A program made the translations under genes and the position numbers. 64,000 nucleotides of DNA, from contig NZ_CP023667.1 in NCBI RefSeq assembly GCF_002443155.1, positions 2,356,001-2,420,000 of the forward strand. The letters are read 5' to 3'. The first letter of the stretch is position 1, and each line of letters begins with the position of its first letter. The stretch is from Alcaligenes faecalis. Its GTDB lineage: Bacteria; Pseudomonadota; Gammaproteobacteria; Burkholderiales; Burkholderiaceae_B. This document shows positions 54,301 through 63,121 of this stretch, piece after piece. Below the pieces are notes generated by a model, which was given only the letters and a program-made list of their open reading frames with translations, did not search any database and had not been told where the DNA came from.

Positions 54301-56061
54301 GTGTCATCCAGCCTCATACCCACCTCCACCCCTGCCCGCCTGACTGCTACCGCTGCCGTCAAACTTCCCCGACTGGTCCTGCTTGTTGTGGGGACAATTT
54401 ACATTCTTGCGGGTCTGTTTTTCCGTGATCCCTGGAAGGCAGACGATGTCATCGGGCTTGCGACCATGCTTACCGCTTTGTCTGATCCCAGCGGTCAGGC
54501 CTTGCTGTTGCCGCAGGTAGGCGACCTGGCGCACGCCCAGGATGGGCCGCTGACGACCTGGCTGGGTGCGCTGTTCATTACGCTGTTTGCGCCGCTGCTC
54601 AAGCTGTTCACCTCCGAACTGAACGCCAATATTGTGGCGTCCCGCCTGCCCAATTTACTGTGGTTCGGCATGCTGGCGGCCTCAGTCTGGCACAGTGCCT
54701 ACTGGCTGGCCCGTCGTCCTGAAGCCCAGCCGCTACGCCTGCCCTTTGGGGGCGAGCCCTCTCCCACCGCCTATGGACGCATGATTGCCGATGCCACCTT
54801 GCTGCTGACAGTAGCCACGGTTGGCATCATCTGGCGCATGCATGAAACCTCGGAAGTGCCGGCCATCATCGCTTTTCAGGCGCTGGCCTTGTACAGTCTG
54901 GTGCGCATGTTCGACCGCCCTGCCTCGGGCGCGATCATGCTGGGCCTGTCTTTGGGTGCCTGCTTTCTGACCCGCGGCTGGCTGGGTGCGGGCCCCATCA
55001 TGCTGGCCACCACGCTGTGTTTCATTCCGCGCGGCCCCTTGCGCCAGCACAGCCAATGGCTGGCCCTGAGCGCTGTGCTGACCCTGGCCATCATCATGGC
55101 CTGGTGGATTCCGGCCAAGCGTGTCAGCGTGTACTGGACCGAACAATGGCGTCTGTGGCATCTGGCTGCCTGGGGCTGGGCTGGTTTCAAGGAACAACTG
55201 AATAATCTGCGTGACCTGCTGTGGTTCCTCTGGCCCATCTGGCCCTTGGCACTGCTGGCCCTGTGGCAATGGCGCAGCTGGTTCAAGGCGCCACATATTT
55301 ATGTGCCCGCCATCAGTTTTCTGGTGCCACTGTTCAGCCTGCTGTTCATGCGCGATGCCTTCGAGCCCGAATACGCCTTGCTGGTCGTGCCTTGCGCCAT
55401 CCTGGCTGCTTTCTCGCTGCCCACCCTGCGCCGTGGCGTCATCAATACGCTGGACTGGTTTGCCATCATGTGTTTCTCGCTGACGGCGGCAACCGTCTGG
55501 CTGGGCTGGTTTGCTCAGCAAACCGGATGGCCACGCCAGATTTCGCACAATATTGCCCGCCAGACACAAGGCTATGACACCTTCATCTCCTGGCCGGTCA
55601 TGATTATTGCCGTGCTGGGTACTGTCGCCTGGATTGCCCTGGTACGCTGGCGCTTGTCCACCAACCCTCCCGGGCTGCTGCGTGGCACCGTCCTGTCTGC
55701 AGGCGGTCTGATTACCACCTGGCTCTTGCTGGTGACCTTGTGGATGCCCTCGCTGGACTACGTACGCAGTTACCGTGATGTCTCCGGCGAACTGTCCGCC
55801 GCCCTGCGCGTACACAAACAGCCCGGCGAGTGCCTGCGCTCCTGGGGCCTGGGTTCGGGGCAACGTGCCTCCTTCCTGGTGTTCAACAACATCAATATCA
55901 ATTTCGACAACCGCTGCTCTTTGGTGCTGGAACAGTTCTCCCTGCGCGACCTGCAAGATGGCAAGGCCCCCATTCCCGATAATGCGGTCCAGCTCTGGCA
56001 AGGCAAACGCGGGCCAGATCGTCACGAGGCTTTCCGTCTGCTGCGAGTGCAAGCTCAGTAA
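54301..56061 (+). CDS. ArnT-like membrane glycosyltransferase
   Basis: Inner-membrane GT-C glycosyltransferase of 586 residues with about 12 helices; related to ArnT and PMT-family enzymes that move a sugar from undecaprenyl phosphate to lipid A or another acceptor. RDPWKADDVIGLATM near residue 42 carries the Asp-containing loop typical of the catalytic site, and WKAD/RMHETSEVPAI are on the periplasmic loops. The start codon is GTG. No arnBCAD genes are nearby, so the donor is uncertain. The MATE gene follows after 9 bp. Confidence 0.8.
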   Translation: MSSSLIPTSTPARLTATAAVKLPRLVLLVVGTIYILAGLFFRDPWKADDVIGLATMLTALSDPSGQALLLPQVGDLAHAQDGPLTTWLGALFITLFAPLLKLFTSELNANIVASRLPNLLWFGMLAASVWHSAYWLARRPEAQPLRLPFGGEPSPTAYGRMIADATLLLTVATVGIIWRMHETSEVPAIIAFQALALYSLVRMFDRPASGAIMLGLSLGACFLTRGWLGAGPIMLATTLCFIPRGPLRQHSQWLALSAVLTLAIIMAWWIPAKRVSVYWTEQWRLWHLAAWGWAGFKEQLNNLRDLLWFLWPIWPLALLALWQWRSWFKAPHIYVPAISFLVPLFSLLFMRDAFEPEYALLVVPCAILAAFSLPTLRRGVINTLDWFAIMCFSLTAATVWLGWFAQQTGWPRQISHNIARQTQGYDTFISWPVMIIAVLGTVAWIALVRWRLSTNPPGLLRGTVLSAGGLITTWLLLVTLWMPSLDYVRSYRDVSGELSAALRVHKQPGECLRSWGLGSGQRASFLVFNNININFDNRCSLVLEQFSLRDLQDGKAPIPDNAVQLWQGKRGPDRHEAFRLLRVQAQ

Positions 56062-56070
56062 GTTTCAATC

Positions 56071-57492
56071 ATGTCCTCCGTGTTTCATCACAACTGGAAA
56101 GGCCAGGCAGGTCAGATCCTGCGTCAGGCCTGGCCGGTGCTGGTCGGTTCCTGGGCGGGTATCGCCTTTGGTGTTCTGGATACCGTTATGGTCGGCCACA
56201 GCAGCCCGATCGACCTGCAGGCCATGGGCCTGGGCGTATCCATTTACATCACCGTTTTTATTGGCTTGATGGGTGTCATCCACGCCCTGATCCCTATCAT
56301 TGCGCAGCAATTTGGCGCGCGCCGCCTGACAGAAGTGGGCCGCTGGTGGGGGCAAGGCGTGTGGCTGGCCCTTTTGCTGACTTTGATCGGCACCCTGGCG
56401 CTGGCCTTTCCCAATATCTGGCTGCGCTGGTCGGGCGATTTGAGCCCTGAGGTTCACGACCGGGTGACCTGGTATTTGCGCAGCCTGATTCTGGCCCTGC
56501 CTGCCGCCCTGGTATTCCGAACGATTTACTGCCTGGGCACGGCAACTTCCCGCCCCAAGGCCGTCATGCTGATCAACCTGTTCAGCGTGGCCTTCAAGGC
56601 CCTGTTCAACTGGGTGCTGATTTTCGGCAAATTCGGTTTGCCAGCCATGGGGGCTGTCGGTTCCGGCCTGGCCACGACCGTGGTGTCCTGGCTGATGCTG
56701 GCAGCCGGCTTGTGGCTGCTGCGCACCGACCGCTACTACAAACCCTTCACGCTGCGACTGGGGCTGCCCAACTGGGCGGCTCAAAAAGAACTGCTGCGTC
56801 TGGGTCTGCCCATGGGCGGCTCCTATCTGATCGAGATCTGCGCCTTCAGTTTCATGGCCTTGCTGGTTGCCCGTGAGGGGGTCTTTGCATCGGGTGCGCA
56901 CCAGATCATGGCCAATCTGGCTGCCGTCTGCTTCATGGTGCCTATGGCCGTGGGCGTTGCCGCCGCTTCTGTCAGTGCACAAGCGATTGGGGCCGGGCAA
57001 TATCACCGCGCCCGCCAGGTGGGGATGTTAAGCCTGGGGATCGTGCTGGCGGGGGCGACCTTAACCATTACCCTGCTGGTGCTGCTGCGCCCGACTTTGG
57101 CCAACGCCTACACCGATGATGCCGACGTAGCGCTGCGGGCTTTGCTGTTGCTGCAACTGCTGCCTTTCTTTCACTTTTTCGATGCGTTCCAGTGCCTGAT
57201 TTCCTATTTGCTGCGTGCATATAAAGTGGCTTTTGTCCCCATGCTGCTGCAATTTTTTGCCTTGAGCGTGCTCGGGCTGGGCGGTGGCTGGTGGCTGGGC
57301 TTCGGGCCTGCCGCCGGATCGCTGGAAGGAGTCATTCAGTGGCTGGCACCGGGAGCGCCTGTAGGAGCAGCCAGCTTGTGGACCATGTCCAGCCTGGGTC
57401 TGGGAGCCTCGGCATTGCTGCTGCTGTTCTGGTACGTACATATTTTGCGTATTTACAATCCGGCAAGGCGCAAGACGCAGGCGTCCCAATAA
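56071..57492 (+). CDS. MATE-family multidrug efflux transporter
   Basis: Sodium- or proton-driven exporter of 473 residues with 12 helices in two repeats. LRQAWPVLVGSWAGIAFGVLDTVMVG opens the first repeat, and LLRLGLPMGGSYLIEICAFS the second. DTVMVGHSSPIDLQAMG and ASGAHQIMANLA are conserved MatE segments. It is close to NorM. It shares a transcript with the ArnT-like gene, and the two may act together in envelope or antibiotic resistance. Confidence 0.9.
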   Translation: MSSVFHHNWKGQAGQILRQAWPVLVGSWAGIAFGVLDTVMVGHSSPIDLQAMGLGVSIYITVFIGLMGVIHALIPIIAQQFGARRLTEVGRWWGQGVWLALLLTLIGTLALAFPNIWLRWSGDLSPEVHDRVTWYLRSLILALPAALVFRTIYCLGTATSRPKAVMLINLFSVAFKALFNWVLIFGKFGLPAMGAVGSGLATTVVSWLMLAAGLWLLRTDRYYKPFTLRLGLPNWAAQKELLRLGLPMGGSYLIEICAFSFMALLVAREGVFASGAHQIMANLAAVCFMVPMAVGVAAASVSAQAIGAGQYHRARQVGMLSLGIVLAGATLTITLLVLLRPTLANAYTDDADVALRALLLLQLLPFFHFFDAFQCLISYLLRAYKVAFVPMLLQFFALSVLGLGGGWWLGFGPAAGSLEGVIQWLAPGAPVGAASLWTMSSLGLGASALLLLFWYVHILRIYNPARRKTQASQ

Positions 57493-57642
57493 GCCAGACC
57501 TGGGGCACTGGCACTCGCTCAGTCCACGGCAAACTCAGACGCCTCGGTACTGGCTACCCTGTCCCCTTTCGCTCTTTGCTCAGCCTCAAAACCCCAAGGC
57601 CAAAATATGGCAAATCCTCAAAGCGCAAACATATAAAAAAAC

Positions 57643-57675
57643 GGGACCAGTTATTCAACTGGTCCCACTTTCTTT
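57643..57675. terminator. bidirectional terminator between the MATE gene and proV
   Basis: GGGACCAGTT (57643-57652) pairs with AACTGGTCCC (57657-57666). An A-run lies to the left and a T-rich stretch to the right, so both convergent transcripts are served. Confidence 0.8.
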
Positions 57676-57699
57676 ATCGCCTTACCAAGACAAGGAAAC

Positions 57700-58977
57700 T
57701 CAGGCAGCAGGTTTACTGCCTTCAATGGCTTCCACGATCTTGGCCGTATCATCCGGAGTCGACTCTGCAGCCGCATCCGGCGACTCCTCCACCGCATCAA
57801 TCAGCGGGCTGACCAGATCCACAACCTTGCTGCGTGAGAGCAGGCCAAGGAACTCGTCGTTCTCGCCAGTCACAGCCAAAGGTTCGCTGCTGCGCAGCAA
57901 TTGCCCCAGGATTTCATCCAGCCCCATGGTGGCGGGAACCGAACTCATTTCATCCACAAAGCCGGAGATGTCTCGTGCGCCTTGCTGCACCGCTTCCTGA
58001 GCACTGGAACGCATCAAGACACCGGCCAGACGCTTGCCATCGAGTACAGGCGCATAACGCACACCCCGTTCGCTCAAGCGCTCCAGCGCGTGAACAGCAC
58101 GGGTACGCATGGTGAAGGTCAATGTCTTGCTGGAATCGCGCACCGCATGGGCGGCATTCAGCACCTTGCTGCGGTTCACATCCTGCAAGAAAGCCTGCAC
58201 ATAATCGCTGGCGGGTGACAGCAGAATATCTTCGGGCGAACCTTCCTGGATCAACTCGCCATCTTTCAGAATGGCAATCCGGTTACCCAGGCGTAGCGCT
58301 TCGTCCAGATCATGCGTAATAAACACAATGGTCTTGTTCAAACGGGCTTGCAGCTCCAGCAACTGATCCTGCATTTCGCGTCGAATCAGCGGGTCCAAAG
58401 CCGAAAAAGCCTCGTCCATCAAGAGGATGTCCGCATCGGTGGCCAAGGCTCGAGCCAGGCCCACACGCTGCTGCATACCGCCAGACAACTGATGAGGGTA
58501 CTGTTTCTCAAACCCCTGCAGACCTACCTGCTCCAGCCAGTAAGTGGCCTTCTCCTCGCGGGCGGCACGACCCATGCCCTGCACCTGCAGGCCATAAGCC
58601 GCATTTTCCAGCACCGTGCGATGCGGAAACAGGCCAAAGCGCTGAAAGACCATGCTGATCTTTTGCTGACGGAACTGCATCAGCGCCTTGCCGTCCAGAC
58701 TCATCACATCCACATCGTCCACCAGAATTTGCCCGGCAGTCGGTTCAATCAAACGGTTGAAGTGGCGGATCAAGGTGGACTTGCCCGAACCGGACAGACC
58801 CATGATGACGTAAATGCTGCCGTGCTCAATGGACAGGCTGATATCGCGCAGACCCAATGTATGGCCACTCTTGGCCAGCAGCTCATCCTTGCGAACGCCG
58901 TTACGAGCTTCTTCCAGCCAGCGCTCGGGTTGGGAGCCAAAGATCTTGTAAATATTACGGACTTCAATCTTGCTCAT
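57700..58977 (-). CDS. proV: glycine betaine ABC transporter, ATP-binding protein ProV
   Basis: ATPase of the ProU/OpuA-type importer; 425 residues. Walker A is GLSGSGKST near residue 60, the signature LSGGMQQRVGLARALA and Walker B ILLMDEAFSALDP. The C-terminal part (about 290-400) is a pair of CBS-like domains (RYAPVLDGKRLAGVL, TGENDEFLGLLSRSK), which in this class sense ionic strength. About 25 acidic residues end the protein. It overlaps proW by four bases. Confidence 0.94.
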   Translation of the reverse strand: MSKIEVRNIYKIFGSQPERWLEEARNGVRKDELLAKSGHTLGLRDISLSIEHGSIYVIMGLSGSGKSTLIRHFNRLIEPTAGQILVDDVDVMSLDGKALMQFRQQKISMVFQRFGLFPHRTVLENAAYGLQVQGMGRAAREEKATYWLEQVGLQGFEKQYPHQLSGGMQQRVGLARALATDADILLMDEAFSALDPLIRREMQDQLLELQARLNKTIVFITHDLDEALRLGNRIAILKDGELIQEGSPEDILLSPASDYVQAFLQDVNRSKVLNAAHAVRDSSKTLTFTMRTRAVHALERLSERGVRYAPVLDGKRLAGVLMRSSAQEAVQQGARDISGFVDEMSSVPATMGLDEILGQLLRSSEPLAVTGENDEFLGLLSRSKVVDLVSPLIDAVEESPDAAAESTPDDTAKIVEAIEGSKPAA

Positions 58978-59831
58978 GAGGCCTCCCGTGTCTGAAAGCG
59001 ACGGCCGAACTCTTGCGTGATACGGTCAAACAGGATCGCCAGCAGCACAATACCCAAACCGGCCATCAGACCACGGCCCACTTGCAGTCGGTTAATACCT
59101 TGCAGCACTTCGTAGCCCAGCCCCCGCACACCAATCATGGAGGCGATCACCACCATGGCCAGGGCCATCATGGTTGTCTGGTTGATACCGGCCATGATGT
59201 TGGGCATGGCCAGAGGCAATTGCACGCCGTAGAGCTGCTGCCAACGGTTGGACCCGAAGGAGCGCGAGGCTTCCAGCACTTCGCTGTCGACCAGGCGTAT
59301 ACCCAGATCGGTCAGGCGAATCACCGGCGCAATGGCATAAATAATGGTGGCAATCAGGGCGGCGATCTTGCCCAGGTTAAACAGCATCACCACCGGGATC
59401 AGATACACAAAGCTGGGCATGGTTTGCATCACGTCCAGCACCGGCATCATGATGCGACGCAGCCAGTTGAAGCTGGCCATCAACAGACCCAGCGGTATGC
59501 CTATCAGCACAGACAGGAAAACGGCCACGATCATCAGCGCTAGGGTCTGCATGGCTGCATCCCACAAGCCGATCAAGCCGATGACAAACAACATGGCTCC
59601 CATGGCCACGGAAAACAGGACGCGGCGGCTGGCAACCCAGCCCAACACGACCACCACCAGCACGACGGCCCACCAGGGGCTGCTGCGCAGGATGGATTCC
59701 ATAAAGACCAGCATGTCCAGCAAAGGCTGGGTCATGGCGCGCAAGGTGCTGGAATAATTGGCCACCAGATCACCCACGAACTGATCGATGGGCAAACGTA
59801 AGGCGCGCGGATCAATCAACTCAGGAAACAT
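58974..59831 (-). CDS. proW: glycine betaine ABC transporter, permease ProW
   Basis: Inner-membrane permease of 285 residues. QTMPSFVYLIPVVMLFNLGKIAALIATIIYAI, in two halves, and the EAA loop EASRSFGSNRWQQLYGVQLP identify it. The start at 59831 (MFPELIDP) has GGAG 10 nt upstream; the frame opens at 59858 without a ribosome site. It lies 164 bp after proX, a gap holding a large palindrome, and is coupled to proV. Confidence 0.93.
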   Translation of the reverse strand: MFPELIDPRALRLPIDQFVGDLVANYSSTLRAMTQPLLDMLVFMESILRSSPWWAVVLVVVVLGWVASRRVLFSVAMGAMLFVIGLIGLWDAAMQTLALMIVAVFLSVLIGIPLGLLMASFNWLRRIMMPVLDVMQTMPSFVYLIPVVMLFNLGKIAALIATIIYAIAPVIRLTDLGIRLVDSEVLEASRSFGSNRWQQLYGVQLPLAMPNIMAGINQTTMMALAMVVIASMIGVRGLGYEVLQGINRLQVGRGLMAGLGIVLLAILFDRITQEFGRRFQTREAS

Positions 59832-59962
59832 AAAAAACACTCCGTAAAACTCGTGCATGCGGCGCGGGCGTGCCGCCCGGCCATGAGCCTGCCGACCACA
59901 GGGTGGCCAGGCAGAAAAGCGAGGTACGGCTCAGTGCACGCACCCACAGGGGGTGCAGCAAC

Positions 59963-59976
59963 CGAGGCCGGCCTCG
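59963..59976. repeat. palindrome in the proX-proW gap
   Basis: CGAGGCCGGCCTCG, a 14-bp perfect palindrome, with a second GC hairpin (GCACCC-ACAG-GGGTGC) beside it. It lies between the binding-protein gene and the permease gene and could stabilise the proX message or dampen read-through. Confidence 0.4.
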
Positions 59977-59995
59977 CCCTACAACAACACGAATA

Positions 59996-61039
59996 CTAAA
60001 GAGCGGCTTTTACGCGCTGAGCCACTTCCATGGGCACCCATTTGGTCCAGGTGTCCTCATGCTCTTTCAGGAACCAGTTCGCCACATCCTCGGGCTCGCC
60101 CTCGGTTTTTTCCATGTGGGCCATGGTGTCGTTCATCAGTTCCAGAGGCATGCTGACATTGGCCAGGAAAGCCGTCAGTTCGGGAGCCTGCTTGGAGAAT
60201 TCCGTATTCACGGCAGTGAACACCGGGTTTTCAGGGTAATCGCTAGGCTCTGGATTGGCACAATTGGGGTCAGTCAGACACCCGTGCTTTTTCTCGTCAT
60301 AAGCCGGCAGTTCCAGCTTGACCAGATCCATGGAACCTACCAGCGGTGTGGGGTACCAGTAGTAGAACACTACGTTTTCCTTGCGCTGGTAAGCAGAAGT
60401 CAGTGCTGCTTTCTGCGTGGCGCCGGTACCGGGCGAGAACAGGGTATAGGTATCGCCCAGCTTCAGGGCATTGAACAGATTGCCACTGACCACTTCACAA
60501 CCCCAACCTGCCGGGCAGCCATAGAAACGGCCTTTGCCGGGCTCTTCCGGGTCCTTGAATTCATCTTTGAACTTGGGCAGGTCCGCAGCGGACTTCAGTT
60601 CAGGCAGGCGCTCGGCGGTGTAGCGTGGAATGAACCAGGCTTCGCCACCCATATAAATATCGCCAATACGTTTTACATTTCCCTTGGCTTCAGCCTGTTT
60701 CCAGGGATCAGCCACACTGTTGAGCCAGATTTCAGTGTTGACATCCAGGTCGCCTCGCTCCAACGCGGCCAACGCCGGAAGCGTCTCGACCGAGATGACC
60801 TCAGTCTTGCAGCCATAACCCTTGTCGGCGATAAAACGCTCGACTTCAGTCAGGACCAGGTTCGATTCCCAATTCATGCCGCCAAAGCGGACAGTGCGGT
60901 CCAGTTCGCAGGCTGCCGGGGCAGCGGCTTGTGCGGCGGACGACAAACCCAGCAAAACGCTGGCCAGCACAGAGGCTTGAATCAGGGGAAAACGGTGCAA
61001 GCGCGACTTGGCACCGGCGTGAGGGAAGTATGAAGACAT
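59996..61039 (-). CDS. proX: glycine betaine ABC transporter, substrate-binding protein ProX
   Basis: Periplasmic binding protein of the OpuAC/ProX group; 347 residues. The signal peptide ends near AAQA (about residue 38). VRFGGMNWESNLVLTEVERF and DVNTEIWLNSV are followed by IPRYTAERLPELKSAADL and CPAGWGCEVV, all typical of ProX. Tryptophans of the betaine cage are plausible in NWES, EIWL and YYWYPTP. The start at 61039 has GGAGGAG 5 nt upstream. The first gene of proXWV; E. coli has the reverse order. Confidence 0.93.
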   Translation of the reverse strand: MSSYFPHAGAKSRLHRFPLIQASVLASVLLGLSSAAQAAAPAACELDRTVRFGGMNWESNLVLTEVERFIADKGYGCKTEVISVETLPALAALERGDLDVNTEIWLNSVADPWKQAEAKGNVKRIGDIYMGGEAWFIPRYTAERLPELKSAADLPKFKDEFKDPEEPGKGRFYGCPAGWGCEVVSGNLFNALKLGDTYTLFSPGTGATQKAALTSAYQRKENVVFYYWYPTPLVGSMDLVKLELPAYDEKKHGCLTDPNCANPEPSDYPENPVFTAVNTEFSKQAPELTAFLANVSMPLELMNDTMAHMEKTEGEPEDVANWFLKEHEDTWTKWVPMEVAQRVKAAL

Positions 61040-61520
61040 GATGCTCCTCCTTGAGTTACTGTGGACGCGTCCTGCATGATCAGTCGGCGCCAAGGCTAAA
61101 GGGGTGTGCGGAAGACGATGCTCTTATCGCCAATACATACCTACGTATAGAGCGAGTGCCAGGCACTCACGAAAAACCCGGAACGGCGTTGGGGGCTGAG
61201 CCCCTTTCTTTTACCGTTCCCTGCCTTGACCGAAACAAAACGGCTGGGCCAGGGTTACACCGCGCGGGACGATGATTTGGTGCGAATAGAACACGCTGCT
61301 TGAGCGGTTCTGGATCGAATTGATGAATCAGACAAGGAGGCCATTCTACGGGCCTTTGCAATCAAAAACAAATTATTACCGCACAAAACCAGTGAAAATC
61401 CTGAATATGTCAATGGCGAAAACACAACAAAAGCCTTGTTTGGCGTGGTTTTAGCAATTTTCCAAACTTTTTTTTGTTACTTAATAATTCAAGGCTAATC
61501 AGGGAAGTTAACAACCAAAC
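61040..61520. other. intergenic region upstream of proX and downstream of cfa
   Basis: No gene is supported. The part from 61360 to 61500 is AT-rich with long A- and T-runs. The proX promoter should lie within about 150 bp of 61039, but I could not fix a convincing -35/-10 pair. Confidence 0.35.
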
Positions 61521-61562
61521 CCAAAAAGACAAATGACAAGGCCTGAAACCTTGTCATTTGTC
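61521..61562 (-). terminator. terminator of cfa
   Basis: GACAAATGACAAGG (61528-61541) pairs perfectly with CCTTGTCATTTGTC (61549-61562) around seven bases. On the minus strand a run of five T follows. It lies about 15 bp after the cfa stop. Confidence 0.85.
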
Positions 61563-61577
61563 CTGCCAATCAGTGGC

Positions 61578-62834
61578 TTAACGCTGGTACATATAGTCCC
61601 GTCGCCATGGATATACCAGGTCGGGCGCATACTCCAGTTCTTGCGCGCGTCCTGCACTTTGCGCCTGTGCCAGAACCTGATGCAAGGCAATCCATCCATG
61701 CTCAAAGCCCATTGCGCAACCGGCCAGATAAACCCGGTACGCCCGCAGGGATTTTTGACCCTGCTCGGAATCCAGCGTGGCCTTGGCCTTGTCCAGCTGG
61801 CTTTCCAAAGCATCACTCCAGGCCCACAAGGTACGCGCATAGTGTGGCCTCAGGTTCTCGATATCCAGCCCCTCCAGACCGCCTTCGGCCAGATGACGCA
61901 ACACATGGCTGATATGGGTCAGCTCTCCGCCGGGGAAAATGTATTTCTCGATAAAGTCACCCATACCCGCGCCCAGCTGGCTATTGTCCACGCCACCTGC
62001 GGTAATGCCATGGTTCAGGATCAGGCCACCCGGTTTGACCAGACGGCGCAGCTTGTCAAAGTAAGCACTGAGCTGGGCGCGGCCCACATGCTCGAACATG
62101 CCCACCGAGGCCAGCTTGTCATAGGGTTTGAGCTCATCCAGATCCCGGTAATCGAGCAACATCATGCGGGCCCGGCCCGTCAGCCCCTTTTGCTCAATCA
62201 ATCCATTCACATACGCATGCTGGTTACGGGACAAGGTAATGCCGGTCACATCCACATCGTAATTTTCGGCCGCCCACATCAACAGGCCGCCCCACCCGGC
62301 CCCAACATCCAGAAAGCGCTCGCCCGATTGCAGACGCAGCTTGCGGCAAATGTGATCCAGCTTGGCTTCCTGGGCCTGGGCCAGCGTCATGTCCGGCTCG
62401 CGATAATAGGCGCAAGAATAGACCCGACGCGGGTCCAGCCACAGGGCGTAGAAGTCGTCCGACAAGTCGTAGTGAAACTGGATCTGCTTGGCGTCCTTTT
62501 CCTGGGAATGACGCCAGACGGAGGTCAAGTGCTTGATGATGGAGGTCAGCCAGCCTGCCTGGGCCGCATCGACCGGCGATCCTGGCAAGATATCGGCGGC
62601 CAGTTGCATCAAATCCCGCATGGACCCCTCAAAATCCATACGCCCTTCCACGTAGGCCTCGCCCAACTGTCCGGACTGTCCGGCAGCCAGTTGCGCCAAA
62701 GTGGCATTGTCTTTGATTGTCAGATGAACCGATGCGTTGGCTGCACCGACTTGCTCCCCATTGGGCAAGGTCAGTCGAACCGGGACGCTGAGTTGATCTA
62801 ATTTGGCCTGGACCATGGATGAAATGGAACTCAA
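61578..62834 (-). CDS. cfa: cyclopropane-fatty-acyl-phospholipid synthase
   Basis: SAM-dependent enzyme that adds a methylene bridge to unsaturated acyl chains of membrane lipids, often under stress; 418 residues. IQFHYDLSDDFYALWLDP and the SAM motif FLDVGAGWGGLLMWAAE are followed by ASVGMFEHVGRAQLSAYF and FIEKYIFPGGELTHIS. The start is probably the TTG at 62834 (GGAGG 5 nt upstream); an ATG at 62816 is the alternative and a frame open to 62900 is not supported. It is divergent from the drug exporter gene. Confidence 0.94.
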   Translation of the reverse strand: MSSISSMVQAKLDQLSVPVRLTLPNGEQVGAANASVHLTIKDNATLAQLAAGQSGQLGEAYVEGRMDFEGSMRDLMQLAADILPGSPVDAAQAGWLTSIIKHLTSVWRHSQEKDAKQIQFHYDLSDDFYALWLDPRRVYSCAYYREPDMTLAQAQEAKLDHICRKLRLQSGERFLDVGAGWGGLLMWAAENYDVDVTGITLSRNQHAYVNGLIEQKGLTGRARMMLLDYRDLDELKPYDKLASVGMFEHVGRAQLSAYFDKLRRLVKPGGLILNHGITAGGVDNSQLGAGMGDFIEKYIFPGGELTHISHVLRHLAEGGLEGLDIENLRPHYARTLWAWSDALESQLDKAKATLDSEQGQKSLRAYRVYLAGCAMGFEHGWIALHQVLAQAQSAGRAQELEYAPDLVYPWRRDYMYQR

Positions 62835-63121
62835 CTTCGCCTCCTTGTATGTAAACAAACAAAGATGACAATGTGTCGCCTGAATCGACACACCGCCCAT
62901 AAGCCGTCAATCCTGTAGCCTAATACAATCAGCCCTTGAATCCGTTGCGTCAAAGTCACGAATCATGTGCTTCATACCTAAAGCACTTATGCCGGATTTG
63001 ACCTTGCCCCATGCTAAACTGCCTGCCTTTGGCCCATTGCATCGGTTTGCATTGATGCTCGGCGCGGGGTTGCGGCTTCAGGCTCTTGGCCAGGATCTGC
63101 CCCACCTTAATACTTGGCCCG

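Noticed and set aside
54733..56052. 439-codon open frame opposite the ArnT-like gene
   Set aside because: Gln/Gly/His-rich antisense shadow; the sense frame has coherent membrane helices and family motifs.
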